Source: Candidatus Eremiobacterota bacterium (GTDB lineage: Bacteria > Vulcanimicrobiota > CADAWZ01 > Ess09-12). Taken from it: a DNA stretch of 64,000 nucleotides. Shown piece by piece: positions 1-9,034 of the stretch. The notes beneath the pieces are model-generated. The model searched no databases, was not told the DNA's origin, and worked only from the letters and a program-made list of their open reading frames with translations. The translations under genes were made by a program, and so were the position numbers. How positions within the stretch are numbered: position 1 is the stretch's first letter; each line of letters starts with the position of its first letter. The stretch covers positions 186,001 through 250,000 of the forward strand of contig JAVHLM010000005.1 of the NCBI GenBank assembly GCA_031082125.1, given 5' to 3'.

Positions 1-5
1 AAGCA

Positions 6-599
6 ATGACAGCGATATCAACTGAAGCAGTAAAGGAATTACGGGAAAAGAGCGGGGCAGGAGTCATGGAGTGCCGCAACGCCCTGGTGAAGGCAGGGGG
101 CGACATGGAAAAGGCCCAGGAGATACTCAGGCAGAAAGGCATTGAGAAGGCTGAGAAGAAGAAGGACAGAGTCACCAAGGAGGGCAAGATCGAAGCCTAT
201 GTCCACATGAACAAGATAGGAGTTTTACTTGAGATAAACTGTGAGACCGATTTCGTGGCACGAAACGAGCTCTTCGGTAACCTGGCCAAGGAGATTGCTC
301 TCCAGATAGCCGCCCAGGGGCCCCAGTACATCTCCCGGGACAGGATCCCTCCGGATGTCATTGAGAAGCAGAAGGAAGTCATCAAGAAAGTGGCTCAGGA
401 CGAAGGCAAGCCCGCAAACATCCTGGAAAGAGTGGTGGAAGGAAAGCTGGAAAAGTTCTTCAGGACTGTATGCCTGCTTGAGCAGGCATATATCCGTGAC
501 GAGGACAGGAAGATATCCGATCTTATCCAGGATGTGATTGCAAAGCTCGGCGAAAACATCTCGGTAAACCGCTTCGTCAGGTATGTTCTTGGAGAGTAG
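6..599 (+). CDS. tsf: Elongation factor Ts (short form)
   Basis: EF-Ts is the guanine nucleotide exchange factor that recycles EF-Tu-GDP during translation. The N-terminal UBA-like helical domain (about residues 1-50) carries the usual [18 protein letters not shown] pattern. The core has TDFVARN at residues 81-87, the family signature whose Asp-Phe wedges into EF-Tu. At 197 aa it is the short form, with one core subdomain, unlike the ~280 aa enterobacterial protein. The ATG is only five bases from the window edge, so its ribosome-binding site is not visible. rpsB is expected just outside. pyrH follows one base after the stop, so the two are surely co-transcribed. Confidence 0.95.
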   Translation: MTAISTEAVKELREKSGAGVMECRNALVKAGGDMEKAQEILRQKGIEKAEKKKDRVTKEGKIEAYVHMNKIGVLLEINCETDFVARNELFGNLAKEIALQIAAQGPQYISRDRIPPDVIEKQKEVIKKVAQDEGKPANILERVVEGKLEKFFRTVCLLEQAYIRDEDRKISDLIQDVIAKLGENISVNRFVRYVLGE

Positions 600-600
600 C

Positions 601-1311
601 ATGGAATCTCGTTTTCACACCATACTGTTAAAGCTCAGCGGTGAGGCCTTCTGCGGCACGAAAGGGTTCGGCCTTGACAAGGACACTATCGGGCAGATTG
701 CCAGGGAAGTGCAGGGCGTGGTGGAGCTGGGGGTAAGAATCGCCGTGGTGATAGGCGGGGGAAACTTCTGGCGCGGGAGGGAGGCAGGCGACATGGCCCG
801 CACCACTGCCGATACCATAGGCATGATTGCCACGGTTATCAATGCTCTTGCACTCCAGGAGGCCCTTGAGAAGAACCGGGTCACGACAAGAATCCAGTCA
901 GCCATTGAGATGAAGCAGGTGGCAGAGCCCTTTATCCTGAGGAGGGCACTCAGGCACCTTGAGAAGGGCCGCGTGGTGATATTTGCCGGCGGCACGGGAA
1001 ACCCCTATTTTACCACCGATACTACGGCAGCACTCAGGGCGCTTGAGATCGGTGCGCAGGCCATCCTTAAAGCGACGCTTGTTGACGGGGTCTATGACAA
1101 GGACCCCCATAAATATGATGATGCTGAAAAATTTGAAGAGGTCACCTACCTGGAAGTGCTCCAGAGGGGCCTCAAGGTGATGGATTCGACGGCTGTCTCT
1201 CTCTGCATGGACAACAAGCTTCCCATTTATGTCTTTAACATCAGGGAGTACGGCTCCGTGAAGAGGCTGCTCACAGGTGAAAAGATGGGCACATTGGTGA
1301 AGGAGGGATAA
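601..1311 (+). CDS. pyrH: UMP kinase (uridylate kinase)
   Basis: Phosphorylates UMP to UDP with ATP, the first step from UMP towards UTP/CTP; cytoplasmic, amino-acid-kinase fold. Visible signatures are the LKLSGEAF start motif, the GGGNFWRG phosphate-binding stretch and a [12 protein letters not shown] segment typical of bacterial UMP kinases. From the ATG overlapping the end of the tsf region it is 236 aa, the normal family length. A longer reading from 18 bases upstream would run into tsf, while GGAG sits about six bases before the chosen ATG. It lies between tsf and frr, a very conserved order. Confidence 0.95.
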   Translation: MESRFHTILLKLSGEAFCGTKGFGLDKDTIGQIAREVQGVVELGVRIAVVIGGGNFWRGREAGDMARTTADTIGMIATVINALALQEALEKNRVTTRIQSAIEMKQVAEPFILRRALRHLEKGRVVIFAGGTGNPYFTTDTTAALRALEIGAQAILKATLVDGVYDKDPHKYDDAEKFEEVTYLEVLQRGLKVMDSTAVSLCMDNKLPIYVFNIREYGSVKRLLTGEKMGTLVKEG

Positions 1312-1313
1312 TT

Positions 1314-1874
1314 GTGATAGATCCGGCTCTGTTGAAAACGATGGAAGAAAAAATGCAGAAGTCTATTGAGGTGTTCAAGAAGGACCTTTCAGGCATCAGG
1401 ACGGGAAGGGCCACGCCGGCGCTCCTTGACAGGATCCAGGCCGATGCCTACGGCTCGCCCATGCCGCTCAACCAGCTTGCAAACATTGCAGTGCCCGATG
1501 CAAGGAGCATGGTGATACAGCCATGGGACAAGACTCTCCTTGGTGCCATAGAAAAGGCAATCCTGAAATCCGATATAGGCATTCATCCCGTCAATGACGG
1601 CAATGCCATCCGCCTCGCCATCCCTCCCCTCACCGAAGAGAGGAGGAAAGACCTTGTCAAGGTCGTCAAGAAGAAGTCAGAGGAAGGAAAGGTGTCGCTC
1701 CGCAATATAAGGCGCGAGGTGAACGACGACCTGAAGAAGCTTGAAAAGGCCGGCACCGCCTCTGAGGACGAGGCAAGGAAGACCACGGAAAAAGTGCAGA
1801 AGATCACCGACAAGTACATCAAGGATTTTGATGAGATGGCTTCCCATAAAGAGAGAGAGATAATGGAGATTTGA
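1314..1874 (+). CDS. frr: Ribosome recycling factor
   Basis: Splits post-termination ribosomes together with EF-G. The protein is 186 aa, the normal size, and starts with GTG two bases after the pyrH stop, preceded by AGGAGG. The sequence shows the three-helix-bundle arms, with the conserved GIRTGRATPALLD block near residue 25 and the C-terminal charged helix including RRKDLVKVVKKKSEEGKVS. Its stop overlaps the TTG start of the small gene that follows, which points to translational coupling in the tsf-pyrH-frr operon. Confidence 0.95.
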   Translation: MIDPALLKTMEEKMQKSIEVFKKDLSGIRTGRATPALLDRIQADAYGSPMPLNQLANIAVPDARSMVIQPWDKTLLGAIEKAILKSDIGIHPVNDGNAIRLAIPPLTEERRKDLVKVVKKKSEEGKVSLRNIRREVNDDLKKLEKAGTASEDEARKTTEKVQKITDKYIKDFDEMASHKEREIMEI

Positions 1875-2059
1875 GCGTTATCGGCTTTTCTTATACTGAA
1901 GGCATGAAACTGCTCCGCGAGCGCTCCCTTTACCCCTACAGAATAATCGTGGTAAAGCCCCCCAGGGCAGCATTCGGCAAGGGATGGCTCAGGATAATCG
2001 CAGAGCGCGAAGAAGAAGAGGGGCTCGTGGTGCTTGTCGCCTATGAGGATTACGAATAG
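1871..2059 (+). CDS. Small conserved-looking protein of unknown function
   Basis: A 62-aa frame that fills the gap between frr and uppS exactly: its TTG start overlaps the frr stop and its own stop is directly followed by the uppS ATG. An internal ATG at 1904 would give a 51-aa product starting MKLLRERSLYPYRI. The sequence is basic and beta-like in the middle (YRIIVVKPPRAAFGKGWLRI) and acidic at the end (AEREEEE...YEDYE). I do not recognise the family. The perfect fit between neighbours and the continuous operon support a real gene, but function is unknown. Confidence 0.55.
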   Translation: MSVIGFSYTEGMKLLRERSLYPYRIIVVKPPRAAFGKGWLRIIAEREEEEGLVVLVAYEDYE

Positions 2060-2866
2060 ATGGCAGTGAAAACGCTTCATGGCAGAGAGCTCTCTTTCGA
2101 GGCATTACTGGAAAAGCTTGACAGAACCGCCATGCCCCGCCATATTGCCATCATCATGGATGGCAACCGGCGATGGGCGAAATCCCGCAGCCTCCCCCCC
2201 CTCATGGGCCACCGCGCAGGGGCGAAGGTCTTCAAGACAATCGTGGAAACATTCGTGAAGCTCGGGATCGGCGTGCTCACGGCCTATGCCTTCTCCTGTG
2301 AAAACTGGAAAAGGTCCGAAGACGAGGTAGGGGTCCTTCTCTCCCTTTTTGAATACTACAGCAGGAAAGAAAGGAACCATCTTCAGAAGAACGGAGTAAG
2401 GTTCAGGATAATTGGAAACATTGATGAACTCCCGCCGTCCCTCAGCGACGAGTTCAGCAAGACGGAAGAGCTCACGAGGGGCAACGACAGGCTTGTGCTG
2501 AATCTTGCCGTGAACTACGGCTCCCGCTCAGAGATCATGAAGGCAGCCCTTGCCCTTTCCAGGGACCTCTCCCTTGGGGCCGTAAGGGCTTCCGAAGTCA
2601 CAGAGGAGCTCTTCTCACGGTATCTCCTCACGGCGGGCCTTCCCGATCCAGACCTGCTCATCAGAACGAGCGGCGAGATGCGCGTAAGCAATTTTCTGCT
2701 CTGGCAGATTGCCTATTCTGAGCTCTGGTTCACCTCAAGCTACTGGCCGGAATTCACCCCCCGTGAGCTCCTTACGGCGATACTGGATTACCAGAAACGG
2801 GAGAGGCGGTTCGGCGGTTCGACGGTGCAGGCTCACCCCTGCAAGACTTCTTCATCGAGGCTTTGA
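2060..2866 (+). CDS. uppS: Isoprenyl transferase (undecaprenyl diphosphate synthase)
   Basis: Condenses isopentenyl diphosphate onto farnesyl diphosphate to give the C55 lipid carrier for peptidoglycan; cytosolic face of the membrane. The catalytic motif IIMDGNRRWAK is at residues 31-41 (Asp34 binds Mg2+), followed by GHRAGAK and the TAYAFSCENWKR segment. The C-terminal substrate motif RTSGEMRVSNFLLWQ is present, with slight changes from the usual RTSGE-RLSNFLLWQ. At 268 aa it is a little longer than usual because of an odd Ser/Thr/His-rich tail after RRFGG. It sits directly upstream of cdsA, a common pairing. Confidence 0.93.
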   Translation: MAVKTLHGRELSFEALLEKLDRTAMPRHIAIIMDGNRRWAKSRSLPPLMGHRAGAKVFKTIVETFVKLGIGVLTAYAFSCENWKRSEDEVGVLLSLFEYYSRKERNHLQKNGVRFRIIGNIDELPPSLSDEFSKTEELTRGNDRLVLNLAVNYGSRSEIMKAALALSRDLSLGAVRASEVTEELFSRYLLTAGLPDPDLLIRTSGEMRVSNFLLWQIAYSELWFTSSYWPEFTPRELLTAILDYQKRERRFGGSTVQAHPCKTSSSRL

Positions 2867-2873
2867 ACGGCTG

Positions 2874-3704
2874 ATGTTTTTAAAGAGGATAATCGTAGGC
2901 GCTTTTCTCATAGTGGGCTCTTTTCTGCTGGTGATGATGGGCACCTGGGCAATGGCCCTTGAAGTGCTCATCATCGGGATCCTTGGCCTTAACGAGTTCT
3001 ATAACCTTGCGTACCGCAAGGGGATAAGGCCATCCAAGATTACGGGCCTTCTCTGCGGGATCATCCTCTATTTCACCGCCTTTTTCCTCAACGAGGAAAA
3101 GTCCCTTGTGGTGCTCACTGTGCTGATAATCTATACGCTCTTCATTTTTATCTTCCGCAAGGAATCCCATGTCTCGTCATTTCTCGATGCCGGCGTCACC
3201 CTTCTTGGATATCTTTACATCGGGTGGCTTTTCTCTTTCATCATCCACCTGAGGGGAATGGATGAGCCGGCGATGCTGGGGCCATACCACATAGAGCGCG
3301 GCGCCCTCTACGTGGTATTCCTTGTCTTTGCCACCTCCTTTACCGATATCGGGAGCTTTTTCGTGGGCAAGTTCCTGGGGCGCCACAAGCTCTGCCCCTC
3401 GATAAGCCCCGGCAAGACCATAGAAGGCGCCATAGGAGGCATCATCATTGCCCTTCTTTTCTCGGGCACCTGGGGATTTTTCTCCGGCATACCCCTCTTT
3501 CACTGTATCGTGCTGAGCATTGTGATAAGCATCTTTGCCATGCTCGGCGACCTGTGGGAATCGACGCTCAAGAGGGATGTTTCCGTGAAGGATTCGGGCG
3601 ACATCGTGGCCGGCCACGGGGGGATCCTGGACAGGTTTGACTCCCTTTTCATCACCTCTCCGGTGGCGTACCTCTATTTCAAGTACTTCGTGCATTTCCT
3701 CTGA
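2874..3704 (+). CDS. cdsA: Phosphatidate cytidylyltransferase (CDP-diglyceride synthase)
   Basis: Integral membrane enzyme that makes CDP-diacylglycerol from phosphatidate and CTP, the branch point for phospholipids. The family signature near the C-terminus is complete: S-TLKRDVSVKD-G followed by HGGILDRFDS. Several hydrophobic segments precede it. The ATG at 2874 (MFLKRIIVGAFL) gives 277 aa, the family length. The same frame is open further upstream inside uppS, but that stretch reads as non-homologous sequence, so the later start is preferred. It lies seven bases after uppS. Confidence 0.92.
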   Translation: MFLKRIIVGAFLIVGSFLLVMMGTWAMALEVLIIGILGLNEFYNLAYRKGIRPSKITGLLCGIILYFTAFFLNEEKSLVVLTVLIIYTLFIFIFRKESHVSSFLDAGVTLLGYLYIGWLFSFIIHLRGMDEPAMLGPYHIERGALYVVFLVFATSFTDIGSFFVGKFLGRHKLCPSISPGKTIEGAIGGIIIALLFSGTWGFFSGIPLFHCIVLSIVISIFAMLGDLWESTLKRDVSVKDSGDIVAGHGGILDRFDSLFITSPVAYLYFKYFVHFL

Positions 3705-3747
3705 GAGAGGCTTATCAAAGAGACCTGCGGATAAGAAGCGGGGTTTC

Positions 3748-4905
3748 ATGCAAAAAAAGGTCAGCATCATAGGTTCAACGGGCTCCATTGGCAGGCAGGC
3801 CCTCGAGGTAATCGGTCACTTCAGTGAAAAATTCGCCGTGGCCGGCCTTGCCGCGCAGAAAAGCTGGCAGACCCTCAGGGACCAGCTTGAGCGCTTCCAC
3901 CCTCCCGAGGCAGCCATTGTGGAGAGAGAGGCATGGTCCCGCCTTGTGGCATGCCCGGGGCTTTCGGCGCTAAGGATATCGTCGGGCGACGAGGGAGTGG
4001 CAAGAATAGCGGGCCTCCCTGAAAATGACGTAGTCCTTGTGGCTGCCGTGGGCATCGCGGGGCTCCGACCCACCCTTGCCGCCATAGAGGCAGGTCATAC
4101 CCTTGCCCTTGCCACCAAGGAGGCACTCGTAGCAGCAGGAAGTCTTGTGATGGAAAGGGTCAGGGAAAGAGGAGTGACGCTCATCCCCGTGGACAGCGAG
4201 CATTCTGCCATTTTTCAGTGCCTCCGGGCGCAGGGGCGCGAGGTGGCAAGAATACTGCTTACCTCGTCAGGCGGGCCGTTCAGGGGCTTCACCGCGAGGC
4301 AGCTCAGGAATGTCACAAGGGAAATGGCCCTTGCCCATCCCACATGGATGATGGGGAGCAAGATCACCGTCGATTCCGCGACGCTCATGAACAAGGGCTT
4401 TGAAGTCATTGAGGCCTTTCATCTTTTTTCCGTGCCCATTGAAAAGATTGAGGTGGTGATCCATCCCCAGAGCATCATCCATTCCCTCGTTGAGTTCTGC
4501 GACGGCTCGGTGCTTGCGCAGCTCTCGCCGCCTGATATGAGGCTCCCCATTCAGTATGCCCTGGGCTATCCCGAGGGAATGCCCATGAGGTGGCAGAAGC
4601 TCAACCTTGCCCAGATCGGGAAGCTCACCTTTGAGGAGCCCGACCTGAAGAACTTCAGGTGCCTCTCGCTTGCCTATGACGCTCTCAGGGAGGGGGGCAC
4701 GCTCCCGGTGGCGCTCAACGGGGCAAATGAAGTGGCCGTGGAGCTTTTCCTCAAGGGCCTTATCTCTTTCACCCATATCCCGGTCATTATCGAGCGCACC
4801 ATGGAAAGGCATGCCCCGGTGAGAGAGCCCGGCCTCGAGGATATCATCGAAGCCGACAGGCAGGCCCGGCAGGAGGCCCTCGGCGTGGCCAAAAAACTCC
4901 CTTAG
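3748..4905 (+). CDS. dxr: 1-deoxy-D-xylulose 5-phosphate reductoisomerase
   Basis: Second enzyme of the MEP pathway: converts DXP to MEP with NADPH. It is 385 aa from the ATG, the usual length. The Rossmann motif GSTGSIGRQALEVI begins at about residue 8. The metal/substrate loop SEHSAIFQCL and the TVDSATLMNKGFEVIEA block are both intact. The start is chosen because the upstream part of the frame lies inside cdsA and does not look like DXR. With ispG two genes on, it shows this organism uses the MEP route for its isoprenoids, feeding uppS. Confidence 0.95.
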   Translation: MQKKVSIIGSTGSIGRQALEVIGHFSEKFAVAGLAAQKSWQTLRDQLERFHPPEAAIVEREAWSRLVACPGLSALRISSGDEGVARIAGLPENDVVLVAAVGIAGLRPTLAAIEAGHTLALATKEALVAAGSLVMERVRERGVTLIPVDSEHSAIFQCLRAQGREVARILLTSSGGPFRGFTARQLRNVTREMALAHPTWMMGSKITVDSATLMNKGFEVIEAFHLFSVPIEKIEVVIHPQSIIHSLVEFCDGSVLAQLSPPDMRLPIQYALGYPEGMPMRWQKLNLAQIGKLTFEEPDLKNFRCLSLAYDALREGGTLPVALNGANEVAVELFLKGLISFTHIPVIIERTMERHAPVREPGLEDIIEADRQARQEALGVAKKLP

Positions 4906-4910
4906 GCTAT

Positions 4911-4939
4911 TTGCATAATTTCCGTTTTTCTGTTACAAT
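4911..4939 (+). promoter_or_regulatory. Sigma-70-type promoter before rseP
   Basis: TTGCAT at 4911-4916 and TACAAT at 4934-4939 are separated by exactly 17 bases. The transcription start would be near 4946, about 20 bases upstream of the rseP start. It lies in the only AT-rich gap of this operon, so rseP-ispG may be transcribed both by read-through and from this site. Confidence 0.6.
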
Positions 4940-4968
4940 CGTAGTAATTCCTGAAAGGGGTGTATGAC

Positions 4969-6096
4969 GTGACGATAGTCCACTGGCTTCTTGCAAACTG
5001 GGTCGGCCTCCTTGTGGTGATATTGAGCTTCGGCTTTATCATATTCATTCATGAACTGGGTCACTTCATCATGGCGAAAAGGGTGGGAGTGAAGGTCCAT
5101 GAGTTTGCCCTCGGGTTCGGGCCGTGCCTTTTCTCCAGGAAAAGAGGGGAGACGGAGTATGCCCTCAGGCTTTTCCCCGTGGGAGGCTATGTGAGGATGG
5201 AGGGCGAGGATACGCCCTGCGATAACCCGGAAGACACGGGGAACTTCCAGAACAAGACGGTCTGGGAGCGGGTGAAGATCGTGGCTTCAGGCCCCCTCAT
5301 GAACTATATCACCGCCCTTTTTATTTTCCTGACGGTCGGGCTTGTATACGGCGTGGGAGAGATATACCTGAAACCCAAGGTGGGCAAGATCCTCGAGGGG
5401 TCGCCTGCCCAGAAGATCGGTCTCGAGCCTGGCGACTATATCGTAGCCATCAACGGGCAGAAGGTGAAGGATGCCTACGAGATGATTGACACCATCCACA
5501 AGAACCCGGAAAAGGAGATAAGCATTGAGATTGAGAGGGGCGAGGGGCCTTCGAAAATGACCTTCACCAGGACCGTCACGACGATCCTTATGCCCGGCAC
5601 CAAGGAAAAAATCGGCATCATCGGCTTTTCCCCTGATACGAAGGCGATTGACATGCGTTTTGAGAGGAAGCCCTTCGGCACCGTCATCACCGACAGCGTG
5701 GACCAGATGGCTCGCTTTACCGTGGCCCCTTTCTATGCCTTCTACCTCATCTTCAAGGGCAAGATGAAGGCCAAGGAAGTGACGGAGGGCTCGGCGGGAC
5801 CCGTGGGGATAGGGCAGATGTTCTTCGAGATGTACCGCAAGGGGTTCAGCTTCCTCCTCTATTTTCTCGGCATGATAAATGTCCTCATCGGCTGTTTCAA
5901 CCTCATTCCCTTCCCTGCCCTTGACGGCTCGAGGGTCCTGATCCTCATCATCAGCGGCATCAGGAACAAGCCTTTCAACCAGGAGAAAGAGGGGTACGTT
6001 CACCTCGTGGGCTTTATCATTCTCATCATGGTGGTGCTTTTTTTCACCTACAATGACATAATCAGAATTATCCAGGGCGTGAGTTTCTTTAAGTAA
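4969..6096 (+). CDS. rseP: RseP-type site-2 intramembrane metalloprotease
   Basis: Membrane zinc protease that cuts transmembrane anti-sigma factors or signal peptides. The zinc motif HELGH lies in the first membrane helix (about residues 28-32), and the second active-site motif reads NLIPFPALDG near residue 310. A single PDZ domain (about residues 120-200, GSPAQKIGLEPGDYI) sits in between; E. coli RseP has two. GTG at 4969 is preferred over the GTG at 4960 because the Shine-Dalgarno GAAAGGGG ends at 4960. It sits between dxr and ispG as in clostridia. Confidence 0.9.
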   Translation: MTIVHWLLANWVGLLVVILSFGFIIFIHELGHFIMAKRVGVKVHEFALGFGPCLFSRKRGETEYALRLFPVGGYVRMEGEDTPCDNPEDTGNFQNKTVWERVKIVASGPLMNYITALFIFLTVGLVYGVGEIYLKPKVGKILEGSPAQKIGLEPGDYIVAINGQKVKDAYEMIDTIHKNPEKEISIEIERGEGPSKMTFTRTVTTILMPGTKEKIGIIGFSPDTKAIDMRFERKPFGTVITDSVDQMARFTVAPFYAFYLIFKGKMKAKEVTEGSAGPVGIGQMFFEMYRKGFSFLLYFLGMINVLIGCFNLIPFPALDGSRVLILIISGIRNKPFNQEKEGYVHLVGFIILIMVVLFFTYNDIIRIIQGVSFFK

Positions 6097-6136
6097 CCTC
6101 CAGGCGCCGTGAGAGAGCGAAGGGGGACCTTCCGTC

Positions 6137-7213
6137 ATGGAAAAAAGAAGAGAGAGCCGCACGGTCTATGTGAGGGGCGTACCCATCGGCGGGGGGGCGC
6201 CGGTGCTTGTCCAGTCAATGACCAAGACTCCCACCCACGAAGTGGAGGCTACTCTGGACCAGATCCACAGTCTTGCCGCAGAAGGCTGTGAGCTGGTAAG
6301 GGTGGCAGTGCCGGATATGAAAGCGGCCAGGGCTCTGGGGGAAATCATATCCCGCTCGTCCATCCCTGTGGTGGCCGATATCCATTTTGACTGGCGCCTT
6401 GCCCTTGAGGCTCTCGAGCGGGGAGTCCACAAGCTCCGCCTGAACCCCGGCAATTTCCCCCACAAGGAGCATCTGGCCGGGATAGTGAAGCGGGCCCGTG
6501 AGCGTGGGGTCCCCATAAGGATAGGCGTCAATGAGGGCTCTCTTGAGAAGGCCCTGATAAGGAAGCATGGGGGAATTACGGCAGAAGCCCTTGCCGAAAG
6601 CGCCCTCCTGGAGGTGAAAAGGCTTGAAGCCCTTGACTTCACCGAGATCGTCATCTCGGTGAAGTGTTTTGACATCGCCCTCCTTCTCGAGGTCCATGAA
6701 CTGCTGGCCCAAAGGTCCCCCTATCCCTTTCATATCGGCGTCACTGAAGCCGGGGCCGCCATGGCGGGGTTGGTGAGATCGGCTCTGGGGATAGGGTCAC
6801 TTCTTATGAGGGGTATTGGCGACACGGTAAGGGTCTCCCTTACCTCTACCCCCCTCGACGAGGTGAAGGTGGCCTATGAGATCCTGAAAGCGCTGGGGCT
6901 CAGGAAGCGGGGGGCCACCATTGTCTCGTGCCCAACCTGCGGCAGGACACAGATAGACATTCCCCGCCTTGTGAGGGATCTTGAAGAGCGCCTTCATGCC
7001 ATGGCCCCCATGGAGGTAAAGATAGCAGTGATGGGGTGTGTGGTGAACGGACCCGGCGAAGCCCGACAGGCCGATATAGGGATTGCCGGAGGGAAAGGGG
7101 AAGGAGCCCTCTTTCGTGGAGGAAAAATCGTGCGCAAGGTGAAAGAGAATCATCTCATTGCCGCCCTCATGGAAGAACTGGAAAGTCTTCAGGCGGAAAA
7201 GAACGGGCCATGA
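6137..7213 (+). CDS. ispG: 4-hydroxy-3-methylbut-2-en-1-yl diphosphate synthase
   Basis: Iron-sulfur enzyme of the MEP pathway that reduces MEcPP to HMBPP. At 358 aa it is the standard two-domain bacterial form, without the plant-type insert. The N-terminal TIM barrel begins with the VQSMTKTPTHEVEAT block. The C-terminal 4Fe-4S ligands are Cys265 and Cys268 (SCPTCGRTQ) and Cys301 (MGCVVNGPGEA). It follows rseP by 40 bases with a purine-rich ribosome-binding region and belongs to the same operon as dxr. Confidence 0.95.
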   Translation: MEKRRESRTVYVRGVPIGGGAPVLVQSMTKTPTHEVEATLDQIHSLAAEGCELVRVAVPDMKAARALGEIISRSSIPVVADIHFDWRLALEALERGVHKLRLNPGNFPHKEHLAGIVKRARERGVPIRIGVNEGSLEKALIRKHGGITAEALAESALLEVKRLEALDFTEIVISVKCFDIALLLEVHELLAQRSPYPFHIGVTEAGAAMAGLVRSALGIGSLLMRGIGDTVRVSLTSTPLDEVKVAYEILKALGLRKRGATIVSCPTCGRTQIDIPRLVRDLEERLHAMAPMEVKIAVMGCVVNGPGEARQADIGIAGGKGEGALFRGGKIVRKVKENHLIAALMEELESLQAEKNGP

Positions 7214-7228
7214 GCCTGCGAGGTGCCT

Positions 7229-8248
7229 ATGGATACCAGAATATTTGAGATCCGCAGAGGCCAGAATGACCAGGATCTGGAAGAAGCGGCGGCCATCCTG
7301 AGAGGAGGGGGGCTTGTAGCCTTCCCTACTGAGACAGTCTATGGCCTCGGCGTCAGTGCCGGGAACCTGGAGAGCGTGAAACAGGTATTCCAGGCCAAGG
7401 GGCGGTCATTCTTCAACCCCATGGCCTTTCATCTTCCCGCCTTCGAGATGGTGACTCCTTATGTGAAATCTGTGCCGGAGGAGGCTCAGGCCCTTGCACG
7501 CAAGTTCCTTCCCGGCCCCCTTATGCTCCTTCTTGAAAAGGCCGAAAATGTTCCCGATCTCATCACGGCAGGCTCAAGGAAAGTGGGAGTAAGAGTGCCC
7601 AGGAATTCGCTCGCATCCGCCCTCTTCAGGAAGGCCGAAGTACCGGTGGTGGCCACAAGCGCAAATGTCTCCGGCCGTTTTTCACCGACTACGGTAGCCC
7701 ATGTGATCGATGAGCTCGGGGGGATAATAGATGCCATTGTCACGGGAAGTGATGAGGAGGTTCTGGGCATAGAGTCCACCATCATTGACGTCACCACAAG
7801 CCCTTTCAGGCTGACGCGGAGCGGTTTCATCACCCATGAGCAGATTACCAAAGTTCTGGGGTATGCCCCCATGCTCTCCGATGATGACAGGTTTTCGAAG
7901 GCCGACAAGATATCCAGGGATATGAAAATTATCCTCGTGGAGGGCGAATCGGAAAAAGTGCTGAGGAGAATGAAAACCCTCATCGCCAACCTTCCCCAGG
8001 GAAGCCAGGTGGGGCTCCTTATCACGGAGAACAGCGCCGCCCATATCGGCAATGAGCCCTGCACGAGAGTCATGGGCCCCCGGGGCAACCTGGAAGTTAT
8101 CGCGAAGAATTTTTTCTCATGCCTGCGTTCCTTTGAAAAGGAGAACACCAAGGTGGTCCTCGTTGAGGGCATCTCCCGCGAGGGGATAGGCTGGGCGCTC
8201 ATGGAGCGCCTCGAGAGAATGGCAAGCGAAGTCATCAAGGTTGAGTAG
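7229..8248 (+). CDS. L-threonylcarbamoyladenylate synthase, Sua5 type
   Basis: Makes threonylcarbamoyl-AMP from Thr, bicarbonate and ATP, the first step of tRNA t6A37 modification. The YrdC domain (about residues 15-200) has PTETVYGLG, the KGRSFFNPM substrate loop and the STIIDV strand. The protein continues to 339 aa with a C-terminal Sua5 domain, so it is Sua5-like rather than the short TsaC form. The ATG at 7229 has GAGG five bases upstream; a GTG six bases earlier is possible. Its last 14 bases overlap the convergent birA gene. MtaB, which modifies t6A further, is encoded at the other end of the window. Confidence 0.9.
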   Translation: MDTRIFEIRRGQNDQDLEEAAAILRGGGLVAFPTETVYGLGVSAGNLESVKQVFQAKGRSFFNPMAFHLPAFEMVTPYVKSVPEEAQALARKFLPGPLMLLLEKAENVPDLITAGSRKVGVRVPRNSLASALFRKAEVPVVATSANVSGRFSPTTVAHVIDELGGIIDAIVTGSDEEVLGIESTIIDVTTSPFRLTRSGFITHEQITKVLGYAPMLSDDDRFSKADKISRDMKIILVEGESEKVLRRMKTLIANLPQGSQVGLLITENSAAHIGNEPCTRVMGPRGNLEVIAKNFFSCLRSFEKENTKVVLVEGISREGIGWALMERLERMASEVIKVE

Positions 8249-9023
8249 GCCCTTCAAGGAGTCTCACCCTCTCGCAGGACCAGATCTCCTCCCGCTCTTT
8301 GCTCCGGTTTTCTATCACCAGCTGGCCCTCGTCGCCTATTCCGAGTGCCTTTACCTTCCGTGCCCCCTTTATTTCCTGGATCTCCACCATGTTTTTGAGG
8401 AGGGGGCAGTGATCCTCAATGGCATCACGAAAAGCCGGAAAACCTCTCTTAAGGGCAGTCTCGAAATTCCACTCCAGATGCACCAGGAGGTCTTCAAGGA
8501 AGGGCCTCAGGGGATGGACCGCCCCGGTATGGGAGGAAAGTGACGTGGCGCCGCACTCTGCAGGAATGCCTGCCCCGCTGTTGTTGATGTTTATCCCTAT
8601 TCCTGCAATAATCCACAGGGGAGCCCCGCCGTTGTGAGTGGCCTCAAGCAGGATTCCCCCCATTTTCCGGCCCTCGCAGTATATGTCGTTGGGCCAGTAA
8701 AGGTGGAGTCCCAGAGAAAACTGCGCCTCGAGAAACTCGATTATCCAGAGAGAAAAGAGGAGCGCCAGGCCCTTGGGAGGGCTCTGGGGCCTCAGGATAA
8801 GGGAAAACCAGAGACCACCCGGAGGAGAGTGCCACTTTCTCATTCTCCTCCCTAATCCTTGAGTCTGCGCTTCCGCCTGGATTACGGAGCCGTGGCCTTC
8901 TCCGCGGGAGGCATAATCCTTTGCCAGGAGGTTGGTAGAGGTGACTTCCTTGAAGTAATGGATCCGCTCACCCCAGAACCTCACGGGCCCCGGGCTTATG
9001 GCGCCTGTCCCGTCGCTGGTCAT
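8235..9023 (-). CDS. birA: Biotin--[acetyl-CoA-carboxylase] ligase, monofunctional
   Basis: Activates biotin to biotinyl-AMP and attaches it to a lysine of biotin carboxyl carrier protein. Visible motifs are STNLLAK near the N-terminus, the nucleotide loop GLGRRMRKWHSPPGG, and YWPNDIYCEGRKMGGILLE. At 262 aa it begins directly with the catalytic domain, so the N-terminal DNA-binding HTH of E. coli BirA is missing and it should not act as a repressor. It is the last gene of a minus-strand run with nadC and nadA and ends inside the sua5 gene. Confidence 0.9.
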   Translation of the reverse strand: MTSDGTGAISPGPVRFWGERIHYFKEVTSTNLLAKDYASRGEGHGSVIQAEAQTQGLGRRMRKWHSPPGGLWFSLILRPQSPPKGLALLFSLWIIEFLEAQFSLGLHLYWPNDIYCEGRKMGGILLEATHNGGAPLWIIAGIGININNSGAGIPAECGATSLSSHTGAVHPLRPFLEDLLVHLEWNFETALKRGFPAFRDAIEDHCPLLKNMVEIQEIKGARKVKALGIGDEGQLVIENRSKEREEIWSCERVRLLEGPTQP

Positions 9024-9034
9024 AGCGGTACTCC

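Noticed and set aside
2709-2873. Upstream extension of cdsA into uppS.
   Set aside because: The translated part is unlike CdsA, lacks a ribosome-binding site, and the ATG at 2874 gives the exact family length.
8241-8855. Several plus-strand frames opposite birA.
   Set aside because: They are antisense readings of a well-supported conserved gene, without ribosome-binding sites.
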